Shown here in pieces: positions 31,828 through 39,971 of a DNA stretch of 49,415 nucleotides; positions within the stretch are counted from its first letter, which is position 1, and each line of letters begins with the position of its first letter. Position numbers and translations under genes: made by a program. The DNA is from Planctomycetia bacterium. Lineage in GTDB: Bacteria; Planctomycetota; Planctomycetia; Gemmatales; Gemmataceae. The stretch is from NCBI GenBank assembly GCA_005772955.1, contig SXID01000010.1:1-49415 (forward strand), written 5' to 3'. The notes under the pieces are model-generated. The model had not been told where the DNA came from and made no database searches. It saw only the letters and a list, made by a program, of their open reading frames with translations.

Positions 31828-33531
31828 TCACTTCGGGGCGGGCGCGTCGAGCGGCTTCAGGTATTGCTCCAACCCCTTGTAGGTGTCGAGCGGGTAGTCT
31901 TCTTGCTTGTTGCCGGCGCTGTGGCACGTCGCGCAGCGGTTGTCGATCAGCGACTTGATCCGCACCTTGCCGTCCTTCACGAAGTCCGACGTGATCGTCT
32001 TGTCGCTCAGGCCGGGTAGGTCGAACTTGTCGGCCGCGTAAGTGGACTTGCGCACGGCCTCCGGCGAACGCACCCACGCGAGCAGCGTGTCAAGGTCGCC
32101 TTGCCGGTGCGCCTTCAATTGGTCTTTCTCCGCTTGGGGCTTATCACTTTCCAGGAACTTCTTGTAGTTCTTGTCTTTTTCGAAGAACGCGGGGATCATG
32201 CTACCGTCGCGGCTGAACGGGAAGGTCTTCACGTCTTCGGGCAAGGGGATTGGTTTCCCGTCGTCATCGACTGGTGGCCAGATGAGCAAGCGGTCGAGTT
32301 CGTTCATCGGCTTCCGCAGTACCACCGGGGCGCCTTGCACCTTCGTCATCGCGTCGGTGATCGCGCCGCCCGCCGCCGCGACGCCGTCGGCCATGGATTT
32401 GCCATTCCCGTTCCGGTTGCCGTTCACCGGGGGCTTGGGATCATCTGGCTTCTGCTCGACGTTCGGTTTCGGCAACGCGGGGATCAGCAGTTTCACCACG
32501 AACCCGCCGCCCGCGAGCGCGCCGAGCAGGAACAACACCGCGATCACCACCTTGCCCTTCGGGCCGTACATGTTGAACAGGCTGAGTGTGATCTGCGCGC
32601 CCAGGCACGAACCCGCGACCGCACCGGTGGCCATGACGCCCATCGAGAAGTACGGCCCCCACTGGTCGCACAGCCTCGCCAGCCACCACAGCGATACGTC
32701 CGCGAACACCGCGATTACCACCGACGGCCCGAGGATCACGCGCATCCACGTCGGCCAACTGCTGAACGCGAAGATCACGCCCGTGAGCGAGAACAGCATT
32801 GCGAAACTGAGCAAGTGCGCGTGCGTTGATTGCGTCAATTTGCTGATGCTGATTGGCTCTTCGACCTTCACCCATGTGGCACCCGCAGGCGCTGCTTCCG
32901 GGGCTGTCATGAACCGCGACAGGAATTCGTAGTTGTCCAGTGGGATGTCTTCCTTGTCGCCGCCCTTCGAGTGGCACGTGACGCAGCGGGCGTCGATGAG
33001 TGTCTTGATCTTCACCGCGTTGCCGTCGGCGAGGAGCGGCGTGAACGCTTTCGGCATGGTTCCCGCGGACGGCGTGAATTTGTCCGCATCGTAAGTGGCT
33101 TTGCGCTCCGCGTCCGGTGTGTTGATCCACAGCGCGAACACGGTCTGTTCGCCTTTGCGTTCGGCCTTCACCTGTGCGACCACTTCGGCGAGTTGCCCGC
33201 GAACCGCGGGGCCGAACTTCAGCGGTCCCTTCGAGCGGTCCTCCGTGGTGAACGCGGCTGTCATCGAACTGCCGGAGATGGGTGCTGTTTCACCCGTGAT
33301 GAGTGCTTCCAGGCGCGACATCGGGCGCGGCGGTGGCGCGTTCGGGTCCGCTTTCTTCTTGCCGGTGAACTTCAGGATCACGTCGTCGGGCGTCGGCATC
33401 GGCTTGCCGGACTTCGCGTCCTGCATGTGCAGTTGCAGCAGCGCCGAGGTGTACCCGGCGCCGACCGCGAGCAGGAACACCGTGGCCACCACCTTCACCG
33501 GCAGCGGCAGATCGCGAAGGGTGTACGACAT
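31828..33531 (-). CDS. Membrane c-type haem protein with internal duplication
   Basis: A 567-residue protein. One membrane span lies near the N-terminus (about 12-32). A periplasmic domain follows with CVTCH at 183-187, then four or five membrane spans (about 238-350), a Pro/Asn-rich linker, and a second periplasmic domain with CATCH at 533-537. The two haem-binding segments are alike: TYDADKF/TYAADKF, KIKTLIDARC/RIKSLIDNRC, EDIPLDNYEFL/EDYPLDTYKGL. It is thus a duplicated domain around a membrane core. The block THAHLLSFAMLFSLTGVIF resembles membrane haem or quinol segments. It is likely an electron carrier or redox sensor with no named family. ATG 33531 is set by the first membrane span. 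Confidence 0.82.
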   Translation of the reverse strand: MSYTLRDLPLPVKVVATVFLLAVGAGYTSALLQLHMQDAKSGKPMPTPDDVILKFTGKKKADPNAPPPRPMSRLEALITGETAPISGSSMTAAFTTEDRSKGPLKFGPAVRGQLAEVVAQVKAERKGEQTVFALWINTPDAERKATYDADKFTPSAGTMPKAFTPLLADGNAVKIKTLIDARCVTCHSKGGDKEDIPLDNYEFLSRFMTAPEAAPAGATWVKVEEPISISKLTQSTHAHLLSFAMLFSLTGVIFAFSSWPTWMRVILGPSVVIAVFADVSLWWLARLCDQWGPYFSMGVMATGAVAGSCLGAQITLSLFNMYGPKGKVVIAVLFLLGALAGGGFVVKLLIPALPKPNVEQKPDDPKPPVNGNRNGNGKSMADGVAAAGGAITDAMTKVQGAPVVLRKPMNELDRLLIWPPVDDDGKPIPLPEDVKTFPFSRDGSMIPAFFEKDKNYKKFLESDKPQAEKDQLKAHRQGDLDTLLAWVRSPEAVRKSTYAADKFDLPGLSDKTITSDFVKDGKVRIKSLIDNRCATCHSAGNKQEDYPLDTYKGLEQYLKPLDAPAPK

Positions 33532-33559
33532 TGGGATACATCCAAAACAGAAGCAGTTC

Positions 33560-33684
33560 ACCACAAAGGCACGAAGGACACAAAGAAGACCGAAGGCAGA
33601 GAACTGAGTCGGAAGACAGTGCATTTCGTGCTGGCTTGAAAGCTCTGTCCTCGGTCTTCTTTGTGTCCTTCGTGCCTTTGTGGT
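33560..33684. repeat. Inverted repeat, CCACAAAGGCACGAAGG type
   Basis: Perfect 34-bp arms at 33560-33593 and 33651-33684, spacer 57 bp. Elements with the CACAAAGGCACGAAGG core recur between genes in planctomycetes. It lies between NrnA-like gene 3' end and haem protein 5' end. Confidence 0.92.
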
Positions 33685-33701
33685 AAATCGGTTTTTGTCT
33701 T

Positions 33702-34679
33702 CTACGCCGTTGCAAGGAGCAGTTCGGCCGCGGCCAGCACTTCTTCGCGCGCCTCGGCCAGCGGTTTGTTCACGCGGGCGCCGCTCGCGAGTTTGTGTCC
33801 GCCGCCGCCGAACTGCTCGGCCAACTTCGACACGTCCGCCGCGCGCGACCGGAAGCTCACCTTCGTCCCGCCACCGGGCTGCTCGATGAACACAAGCGCG
33901 AGGTCCACGCCTTCGACGCCACGCGGGTAGTTGATCAGGTCTTCCGTGTCGCCCGGTACGCCGCCGGTTTTCTCGTAGTCGGAAAGCGCGATCTCGGTGT
34001 ACGCGATCTTCCCGTTCGCCCGCACCGCGAGCCGTTCGAGCGCGACCGCCGTGAGCTTGAACCGGGCCAGCGTTGCGGCTTCGTACAACTGCTCGTACAG
34101 AACCGTGGGGTTCGCGCCAGCCGCAACCAACTCACCACAGAGCGCAAACGTTTCCGCGGTCGCGTTCGGGTGCCGGAACCAGCCCGTGTCCGTCGCGATC
34201 GCCATGAACATGTGGTGCGCCGCGCTCTTCGAGATCGGTGCGCCCATTGCGCGGATGATCTCATATGCCAGCCGCCCAGTCGCCTCCGCGGTGATGTCCA
34301 CTAACTGCAATCCGCCGAGGTCATCCTGGGTCCGGTGGTGATCGACCACGGCTCGCGGGAGTGGTGACTTCTTCAACCAGTCGCCGAAGTCACCCAGTTG
34401 GTTCCACGTCCCGGTGTCGAGCACGAGCACGCAATCGCGATCGGTGAAGTTGGCAGGGCGGAAGTCCTCAATCACGATCCTCTTCGGGTCCAGGAACGCG
34501 TAGCGTGGGAGCAGTTTACTCGCGATCGCCACACGCGGTTTCAGCCCAATCGCGGTGAGCGCGTCGTGGAGCGCGAGTTGCGCGCCCATGCCGTCCGCGT
34601 CCGGGCGAATGTGGGTCATCAAGAGAGGGCGTTCGTGATGGCGAAGGAGATCAACCAGCGGGGACCAGTCAAGCGGCAT
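33702..34679 (-). CDS. DHH phosphoesterase (NrnA-like oligoribonuclease / pAp phosphatase)
   Basis: A 325-residue DHH/DHHA1 protein. Metal-binding motifs are THIRPDADGMGA (about 21-32), VLDTGTW and the signature VVDHHRTQDD. The C-terminal DHHA1 part has EQFGGGGHKLASGA. The family degrades short RNAs (nanoRNase) and 3'-phosphoadenosine 5'-phosphate. Length matches NrnA. ATG 34679 precedes the conserved start. The upstream frame is unrelated. It diverges from the efflux operon. Confidence 0.9.
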   Translation of the reverse strand: MPLDWSPLVDLLRHHERPLLMTHIRPDADGMGAQLALHDALTAIGLKPRVAIASKLLPRYAFLDPKRIVIEDFRPANFTDRDCVLVLDTGTWNQLGDFGDWLKKSPLPRAVVDHHRTQDDLGGLQLVDITAEATGRLAYEIIRAMGAPISKSAAHHMFMAIATDTGWFRHPNATAETFALCGELVAAGANPTVLYEQLYEAATLARFKLTAVALERLAVRANGKIAYTEIALSDYEKTGGVPGDTEDLINYPRGVEGVDLALVFIEQPGGGTKVSFRSRAADVSKLAEQFGGGGHKLASGARVNKPLAEAREEVLAAAELLLATA

Positions 34680-34835
34680 GAGAAAGCGTTCCGTTCGGCA
34701 GGGTGAGGGAATTGTAACCCGGTCACTCTGCAAGGAAACCGAAATTCGCGGATTGCACGCCCCCACACAGCGCAGAGCGAGAGCGACAGCGAGTAGACGC
34801 CAAAATTTTCGCCTCGGACAGTCGGTGGAGGTGGA

Positions 34836-34863
34836 TAGAATGCCCTTGTTGCAGCTGTTACAA
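34836..34863 (+). promoter_or_regulatory. Promoter -10 with a TetR-type operator-like palindrome
   Basis: TAGAAT (34836-34841) is a good -10. Five bases later lies TTGTTGCAGCTGTTACAA (34846-34863), an 18-bp near-palindrome with TTGT/ACAA flanks and a CAGCTG centre, covering the expected transcription start. It precedes the tetR remnant and the efflux genes, the usual place for a TetR operator. The -35 is poor (CGGACA, 15-nt spacer). Confidence 0.5.
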
Positions 34864-34879
34864 AGTGTGATCGTAGCGG

Positions 34880-35135
34880 ATGAATCGATCCGATCCATCG
34901 TTTTCGCGCCGGCGTCGCTCGTGGAGCGATTACCTCGACATCACCCGCCGCAAGCCGGGCCGACCCAAAGACCCTTTCTTGAAGACGTGCCGTCGGGAGC
35001 AAATTCTCGATGCCGTCGTACAGCACCCTCCTCCCGAATCTGTTGACCAGTCGCCCGAACGATCTCGACGCGCGGGCCGACGACGTGCTCGATGTAGTGC
35101 TTCACGGATTGCTCGCGAAAGGGGAAGTACGATGA
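34880..35135 (+). pseudogene. Decayed TetR-family regulator
   Basis: Two fragments in different frames. From ATG 34880 the first frame encodes RRKPGRPKDP and RREQILDAVVQH, the start of a TetR DNA-binding domain. From about 35010 a second frame encodes DLDARADDVLDVVLHGLLA, like the last helix of a TetR protein, and ends at TGA 35135. It overlaps the efflux adaptor start (ATGA). The roughly 130 middle residues are missing, so the regulator has lost its ligand domain and half its helix-turn-helix. The deletion puts the N-terminal fragment in frame with the adaptor. TetR genes usually precede RND pumps, which supports the reading. Confidence 0.6.
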
Positions 35136-36517
35136 CGCGCGACGAACTTACCCACCCGGCCCCCCTCCCTGACGGGAAGGGGGAGAAGAGCGAAGGAGCG
35201 TGGTCGGGGAACCGCGAGCGTAAGCGAGCGGCCGTCTTCCTCCCCCTTCCCGTCAGGGAGGGGGGTTGGGGGTTTAGGTCTGCCTTTCTCCTCTTCGCGC
35301 TTCTGATCCCCGCGTGTGCGCCCAAGCGGCCCGCGTCCACCGGGCCAGATGAGGCGAAGCCGGTGCCGGTCACGGTGGCCGACGCGAAGCCGATGGTGCT
35401 GCGCCGCACCGTGGCCGTTGTCGGCACGTTGAACCCTTACGAGGACGTGACGCTCGCCCCAAAGGTGAGTGGGAAGGTACTCCGCGTGTTCAAGGATCTG
35501 GGCGACCGCGTCGGCCCAGGCGAACCGCTTCTCGAACTTGACGCGCACGAATACCGGCTCGCGGTCGATCAGGCGAGGCCCGCGTTCGAGGCCGAACTCC
35601 GCAAGTTGAAACTGACCGTGCTACCCGCGACCGACGCCGCGTTTGAACAACACATCCCGAAAGTGGATTCGGTCGCCGAGGCCAGGGCCAACGCGGAACT
35701 CGCGGACTCGGAACTGAAGCGCGCCGAGAAAGAAACCGCAAGCGGCGTCGGGACGCGGCAGGCGCTCGATTCCGCGATTAACCGGTTAACGGTCGCGAAG
35801 ACTCGCGTGCAGGTCGCGGAGACCGATGCGCGTGTGACGCTCGCGAACGCGCGTCGGCTCAAAGCCGCGCTCGACGACGCCGAACGCAAACTGGCCGACA
35901 CCAAACTGAACGCACCCACGCCGGAGGAATGGCCGGGCTGGTTGAATCAACTCGGTAAGACCAAGACGCCGCTCAAGTACGCGGTGGCGCGGAAGATGGT
36001 GTCCGTGGGCGAGATGGTGCAATCGATGCCGGTGACCAACTGCTACCGGTTGGTGATCGACCACGTGCTGAAGTTGGGCGTCACGATCCCGGAGAAGCAC
36101 GCGCCGGAAATCCAGGAGGGCCAAGCCGTGGAGTTACGCGTCGAGGCGTTCTCGAACCGCGTGTTCAAGGGGATCGTCGCGCGGATCAGCCCGACGACGG
36201 ACGCGGCGAACCGCACGTTTGGCGTGGTGATTAGCGTGCGCAACGGCGACGGCGAACTGAAAGCCGGCGGGTTCGTGACGGCCGAGATCGTGATCCGTTC
36301 CGACACCGTCGTGACGGTGCCGTTGGAGGCGATCGTCTCGTTCGCCGGTGTGAACAAGGTGTTCGTCGTGGACGGCGACCGGGCGAAGGCCATCGAAGTC
36401 GGGATTGGCACACGCGATAAGGAGTGGCTCGAAGTGACCGGCCTGCCCGCGGGCGCGAAGGTCATCACGAGCGGGCAATCGCAGTTGGTGGACGGCTCCC
36501 TACTTCGGATTCGATGA
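35132..36517 (+). CDS. RND efflux periplasmic adaptor (MFP lipoprotein)
   Basis: A 461-residue membrane fusion protein of an RND pump. The lipoprotein signal is unusual: hydrophobic FRSAFLLFALLIPAC (Cys near 64) is preceded by about 48 residues, of which residues 9-45 come from an inverted repeat inside the frame. Then come the barrel-sandwich part (VGTLNPYEDVTLAPKVSGKV and LGDRVGPGEPLLELD), a coiled-coil hairpin (about 140-250, rich in Ala/Glu/Lys), and the beta-barrel and membrane-proximal domains (VGEMVQ, VELRVEAFSNRVFKGIVARI, VTVPLEAIVSFAG). ATG 35132 has GGGGAAG ahead and overlaps the tetR remnant. An in-frame GTG nearer the signal would exclude the repeat and cannot be ruled out. It is followed by its permease. 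Confidence 0.85.
   Translation: MTRDELTHPAPLPDGKGEKSEGAWSGNRERKRAAVFLPLPVREGGWGFRSAFLLFALLIPACAPKRPASTGPDEAKPVPVTVADAKPMVLRRTVAVVGTLNPYEDVTLAPKVSGKVLRVFKDLGDRVGPGEPLLELDAHEYRLAVDQARPAFEAELRKLKLTVLPATDAAFEQHIPKVDSVAEARANAELADSELKRAEKETASGVGTRQALDSAINRLTVAKTRVQVAETDARVTLANARRLKAALDDAERKLADTKLNAPTPEEWPGWLNQLGKTKTPLKYAVARKMVSVGEMVQSMPVTNCYRLVIDHVLKLGVTIPEKHAPEIQEGQAVELRVEAFSNRVFKGIVARISPTTDAANRTFGVVISVRNGDGELKAGGFVTAEIVIRSDTVVTVPLEAIVSFAGVNKVFVVDGDRAKAIEVGIGTRDKEWLEVTGLPAGAKVITSGQSQLVDGSLLRIR
35159..35264. repeat. Inverted repeat inside the efflux adaptor reading frame
   Basis: Perfect 25-bp arms at 35161-35185 and 35240-35264 (CCCCCTCCCTGACGGGAAGG at the left), plus flanking partial matches. 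The centre carries CGCGAGCGTAAGCGAGCGG, itself a small palindrome. It lies between ATG 35132 and the hydrophobic signal and is in frame. Confidence 0.9.
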
Positions 36518-36625
36518 GGAAGAACTAACCGCAGAGGCACAGGCAGAGAGAAAACCGAAGGCAGAGTTTTTCAAAACAACGCTCTCTCCTGTCTTCTCTG
36601 TGCGTCTGGGGTTAGTTCCTCTTCT
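36516..36625. repeat. Inverted repeat between adaptor and permease genes
   Basis: Ends GAGGAAGAACTAACC and GGTTAGTTCCTC with imperfect inner arms (GCAGAGGCACAG / CTCTGTGCGTCTGG). The adaptor TGA (36515-36517) is at its left edge, and the permease start is 20 bp past the right arm. It may set the ratio between adaptor and permease. Confidence 0.8.
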
Positions 36626-36645
36626 GTTCTCGTTCGGAATGCACA

Positions 36646-39600
36646 ATGGCGATTTGGGACGTCTGCATTCGCCGGCCGGTGTTCACCACAATGCTCGTTC
36701 TTGGGCCGGTGGTGCTCGGCATCGCGTCGTACTCGCGGCTCGGCGTTGAACTGTTTCCCAACGTGGACGTGCCCGTTGTCGTCGTCACGACCACGCTGCG
36801 CGGCGCGGGCGTCGAGGAGATGGAATCGAGCGTCACGCGCCCGGTCGAAGAAGCGGTCAACACCGTCTCCGGCATCGACGAGCTTCGCAGTACCACGCGC
36901 GAAGGTGTGTCGAGCGTCGTCATCGGCTTCAAACTCGAACGCAACGGCGACATCGCAGCGCAGGACGTGCGTGACAAGGTGTCCACGCTTCTTCCGCGAC
37001 TCCCGTACGGCACCGATCCGCCCATCGTCGAGAAGTTCAATCTGGATGCGGCGCCCGTGGTCACGGTAGTCGTGTCCGGGGGGCCAGGGCGGAAACTGCG
37101 CGAAGTCACCGAGATCGCGAAGAAGCAGATCAAGGAAGACCTGGAGGCGGTAACGGGCGTGGGCGCGGTGGTGCTGATCGGCGGCGAGCAGCGCGCGGTG
37201 AACATTACGCTCAAGCCCGACCGACTCCGCGCGCACACCCTGTCTGCCGAAGACGTACGGCGGGCGCTCGCAGCCCAGAACCTCGAGCTGCCCGGCGGGA
37301 AGGTGGACAGCGGCGCGACTGAGTTCGGGCTGCGCACCGTTGGCCGCATCCAGACGCCCGCGGACTTCGAGAACGTCATCATCAACACGCGCACCGGCAA
37401 CGATGGCGTAAAGTATTCGGTCCGCGTAAAAGACGTGGCGACCGTCACCGATGGTGTGGAAGAACCGCGTGGCAAGTCACGACTGGACGGCAACGTCGCG
37501 GTCAGCCTCATCATCCAGAAACAGTCCGGCGGGAACACGGTGGCCGTGGCCGACGCGGTCAAGAAGCGTCTCGCGGAGATTCGGCCGACGCTCCCGGCCG
37601 ACATCAAGACCGAAGTCATTCGTGATCAGTCGAAGTTCATCAAGGGGTCGATCGAGGAGGTGAAGTTCCACCTTGTACTCGCGTCGTTCCTCGTCATCGT
37701 GACGATCTTTATCTTCCTGCGAGACTGGCGAGCAACGCTCATCGCCGCGACCGCGGTGCCGACCAGTATCATCGGCACGTTCGCGTTCATGGACGTGATG
37801 GGTTTCTCGCTCAACAACATGACGCTGCTCGGTCTCATCCTCGCGGTCGGCGTGGTGATCGACGACGCGGTGGTGGTGCTGGAGAACGTGTTCCGGTACA
37901 TGGAAATCGAGGGCTTGAGCGGGTGGGGCGCCGCGAGCAAGGCCACGAAAGAAATCGCGCTGGCGGTGCTGGCGACGACGCTTTCGCTGGTGGTAATTTT
38001 CGCGCCGATCGCGTTCATGTCCGGTCAGGTCGGTCGGTTCTTCAACAGTTTCGGGTTCGTGGTCGCGTTCGCGATTCTGATGAGCATGGGGGTCAGCTTC
38101 ACGCTCACGCCGATGCTGTGCGCCTGGGTGCTGAAGGGGAAGCCGCTTGCGGCTTCGCCCGGTACGCACGAGGGGCCACTCGCGAAACCGCAAGCGGCTT
38201 CCCACGCCTCCGGGTGGCTCACGCGGCGCTACGTCGGCATCCTCGCGTGGTCGCTACGACACCGGTGGGTGATCGTACTCACCACCATCGCCACGTTCCT
38301 CAGCACGCCGTTCCTGTTCATGATCGTCGGCACCGACTTCGTTCCGAAAGACGACCAGAGCGAGTTTGAAGTCACCGTCACGCTGAAGGAAGGGACCACG
38401 CTCAAGACGGGCGAAGCGCAGGTCGCGGATATTGAGAAGCGGCTCAAGACGGTGCGCGGGGTGACGAACGTGTTCGCCACCATCGGCCCGACCGACGGCC
38501 GCGCGCCCAAGGGCCAGGGCGACGTGACGCAGGTGAACATCTACTGCCGCATGACCGATCTGCGGACACGCGAGTTCAGTCAGCGCGACGCGATGGCCGA
38601 TGCCCGTGTTCTCATGGCCGACTACCCGGACCTGCGAACTTCGGTGCAAGACGTGAAGCTCATCAGCTCGAGCGCGTTCAAGAACGCGCAACTCGACTTA
38701 AGCATTCGCGGTTCAGACAACGCGAAGCTGGAAGAGTACACCGCGAAGATCGTGAAGAAGATGAAGGCGAACCCGAAGTTCACGGACGTGGACACGAACG
38801 CCGCGGGCCGCAATCCGGAACTTCAGGTGCGCATCGACCGGCAGCGCGCTGCGGACCAGAAAGTGAACGTACAAGGTGTGGCCACCGCTCTCGGTCTGTT
38901 GGTCGGCGGCGAACCGGTAACGAAGTACAAGGAGGGCGCGGACCAGTATGACGTGTGGCTCCGCGCCGCGCTGCCCAACCGCGACCGTGTGTCCGCGATC
39001 GACGCGCTCACCGTGCCCGACGCGAGGGGGCAGTTGGTCGAACTTCGCACACTCGCGAAACTGACCGACGCGCGTGGCCCGGCGACCATCGAGCGGTACA
39101 ACCGGCAGCGGCAGATTGGCGTGCAGTGCAACTTCGCGCCCGGAGTGGCGCTCGGTGACGCACTCCCGGAGGTGCAAGCCTACGTGAAGGAACTCGACCT
39201 GCCGCCAGAGTACCGCTACGAGTTCCTCGGCGAAGCGAAACTGATGGCCGACTCGAACTCGAACTTCCTGATGGCGTTCATCCTCGCGTTCATCTTCATG
39301 TACATGATCCTCGCGGCGCAGTTCGAGAGCCTGGTTCATCCGATCACGATCCTCATGGCGGTTCCGCTCACGCTGCCGTTCGCGCTGATCTCGCTCATGA
39401 TCCTGCAAACCCCGCTCGACATCTACGCGATGATCGGGCTGTTCATGCTGTTCGGCATCGTGAAGAAGAACGGCATCTTGCAGGTGGACTACACGAACGT
39501 GCTGATCGCGAAGGGTTTGCCGCGTGACGAAGCCATCTTGAAGGCAAACGAGGCGCGGTTCCGGCCGATCTTGATGACGACCGTGATGCTTGTGGCCGCG

Positions 39601-39912
39601 ATGATTCCTATCGCAACCGGTCGCGGCCCCGGCGCGGGCGCGCGGGCGAGCATGGCGAAAGTGATTCTCGGCGGGCAACTGCTCTCGCTGTTGCTATCGC
39701 TGCTGGTGACGCCGGTTGCGTACTCGTTGTGGGACGACGCGCTGAAGCGCGGGAAGCGGATCGCGGCGTTGATGCGGAAGCCGTTGCCGTCGAAGTCGCG
39801 CCCGGTGGTGCTGCCACCGGAACCAGACTCCGACGAGGTGAAGAGAACCATGCGCGACGTGCCGCGCCCGGTGAGCGTCGCGGAACCCGACGCGACCCCG
39901 ACCGGTTCGTGA
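36646..39912 (+). CDS. RND efflux permease (AcrB/HAE1 type)
   Basis: A 1088-residue inner-membrane proton antiporter. Twelve membrane spans are expected, with spans 1 (TTMLVLGPVVLGIASY), 2-6 (FHLVLASFLVIVTIFIF onward) and 7-12 recognisable. The proton relay residues are at standard places: Asp406 and Asp407 in VVIDDAVVVLENVF, and Lys940/941 in GIVKKNGILQVDYTN. Porter domains lie between spans 1-2 and 7-8. A palindrome (38137-38203) adds about 22 residues in the cytoplasmic loop between spans 6 and 7 (residues about 497-520). Paired with the adaptor upstream. An outer-membrane TolC-type gene is not present in the window. Confidence 0.95.
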   Translation: MAIWDVCIRRPVFTTMLVLGPVVLGIASYSRLGVELFPNVDVPVVVVTTTLRGAGVEEMESSVTRPVEEAVNTVSGIDELRSTTREGVSSVVIGFKLERNGDIAAQDVRDKVSTLLPRLPYGTDPPIVEKFNLDAAPVVTVVVSGGPGRKLREVTEIAKKQIKEDLEAVTGVGAVVLIGGEQRAVNITLKPDRLRAHTLSAEDVRRALAAQNLELPGGKVDSGATEFGLRTVGRIQTPADFENVIINTRTGNDGVKYSVRVKDVATVTDGVEEPRGKSRLDGNVAVSLIIQKQSGGNTVAVADAVKKRLAEIRPTLPADIKTEVIRDQSKFIKGSIEEVKFHLVLASFLVIVTIFIFLRDWRATLIAATAVPTSIIGTFAFMDVMGFSLNNMTLLGLILAVGVVIDDAVVVLENVFRYMEIEGLSGWGAASKATKEIALAVLATTLSLVVIFAPIAFMSGQVGRFFNSFGFVVAFAILMSMGVSFTLTPMLCAWVLKGKPLAASPGTHEGPLAKPQAASHASGWLTRRYVGILAWSLRHRWVIVLTTIATFLSTPFLFMIVGTDFVPKDDQSEFEVTVTLKEGTTLKTGEAQVADIEKRLKTVRGVTNVFATIGPTDGRAPKGQGDVTQVNIYCRMTDLRTREFSQRDAMADARVLMADYPDLRTSVQDVKLISSSAFKNAQLDLSIRGSDNAKLEEYTAKIVKKMKANPKFTDVDTNAAGRNPELQVRIDRQRAADQKVNVQGVATALGLLVGGEPVTKYKEGADQYDVWLRAALPNRDRVSAIDALTVPDARGQLVELRTLAKLTDARGPATIERYNRQRQIGVQCNFAPGVALGDALPEVQAYVKELDLPPEYRYEFLGEAKLMADSNSNFLMAFILAFIFMYMILAAQFESLVHPITILMAVPLTLPFALISLMILQTPLDIYAMIGLFMLFGIVKKNGILQVDYTNVLIAKGLPRDEAILKANEARFRPILMTTVMLVAAMIPIATGRGPGAGARASMAKVILGGQLLSLLLSLLVTPVAYSLWDDALKRGKRIAALMRKPLPSKSRPVVLPPEPDSDEVKRTMRDVPRPVSVAEPDATPTGS
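38137..38203. repeat. Inverted repeat inside the RND permease gene
   Basis: Perfect 16-bp arms at 38137-38152 and 38188-38203 (GGGAAGCCGCTTGCGG and its complement), spacer 35 bp. It is in frame and encodes PLAASPGTHEG...KPQAAS in the central cytoplasmic loop. Confidence 0.88.
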
Positions 39913-39971
39913 CGGTTCCGATTGTGCCGGTTGCAATCAAGTTGACGGCGATGGTTGTCCGATACACCGAC

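Noticed and set aside
34678-35046. 122-residue frame upstream of the efflux genes
   Set aside because: No family features, and it runs through the promoter and the tetR fragment in another frame.
34880-36517. A single 545-residue TetR-adaptor fusion protein
   Set aside because: The N-terminal part is a broken TetR piece without conserved continuation. ATG 35132 with an SD-like GGGGAAG is a better start. The fusion is kept only as a possibility in the findings.
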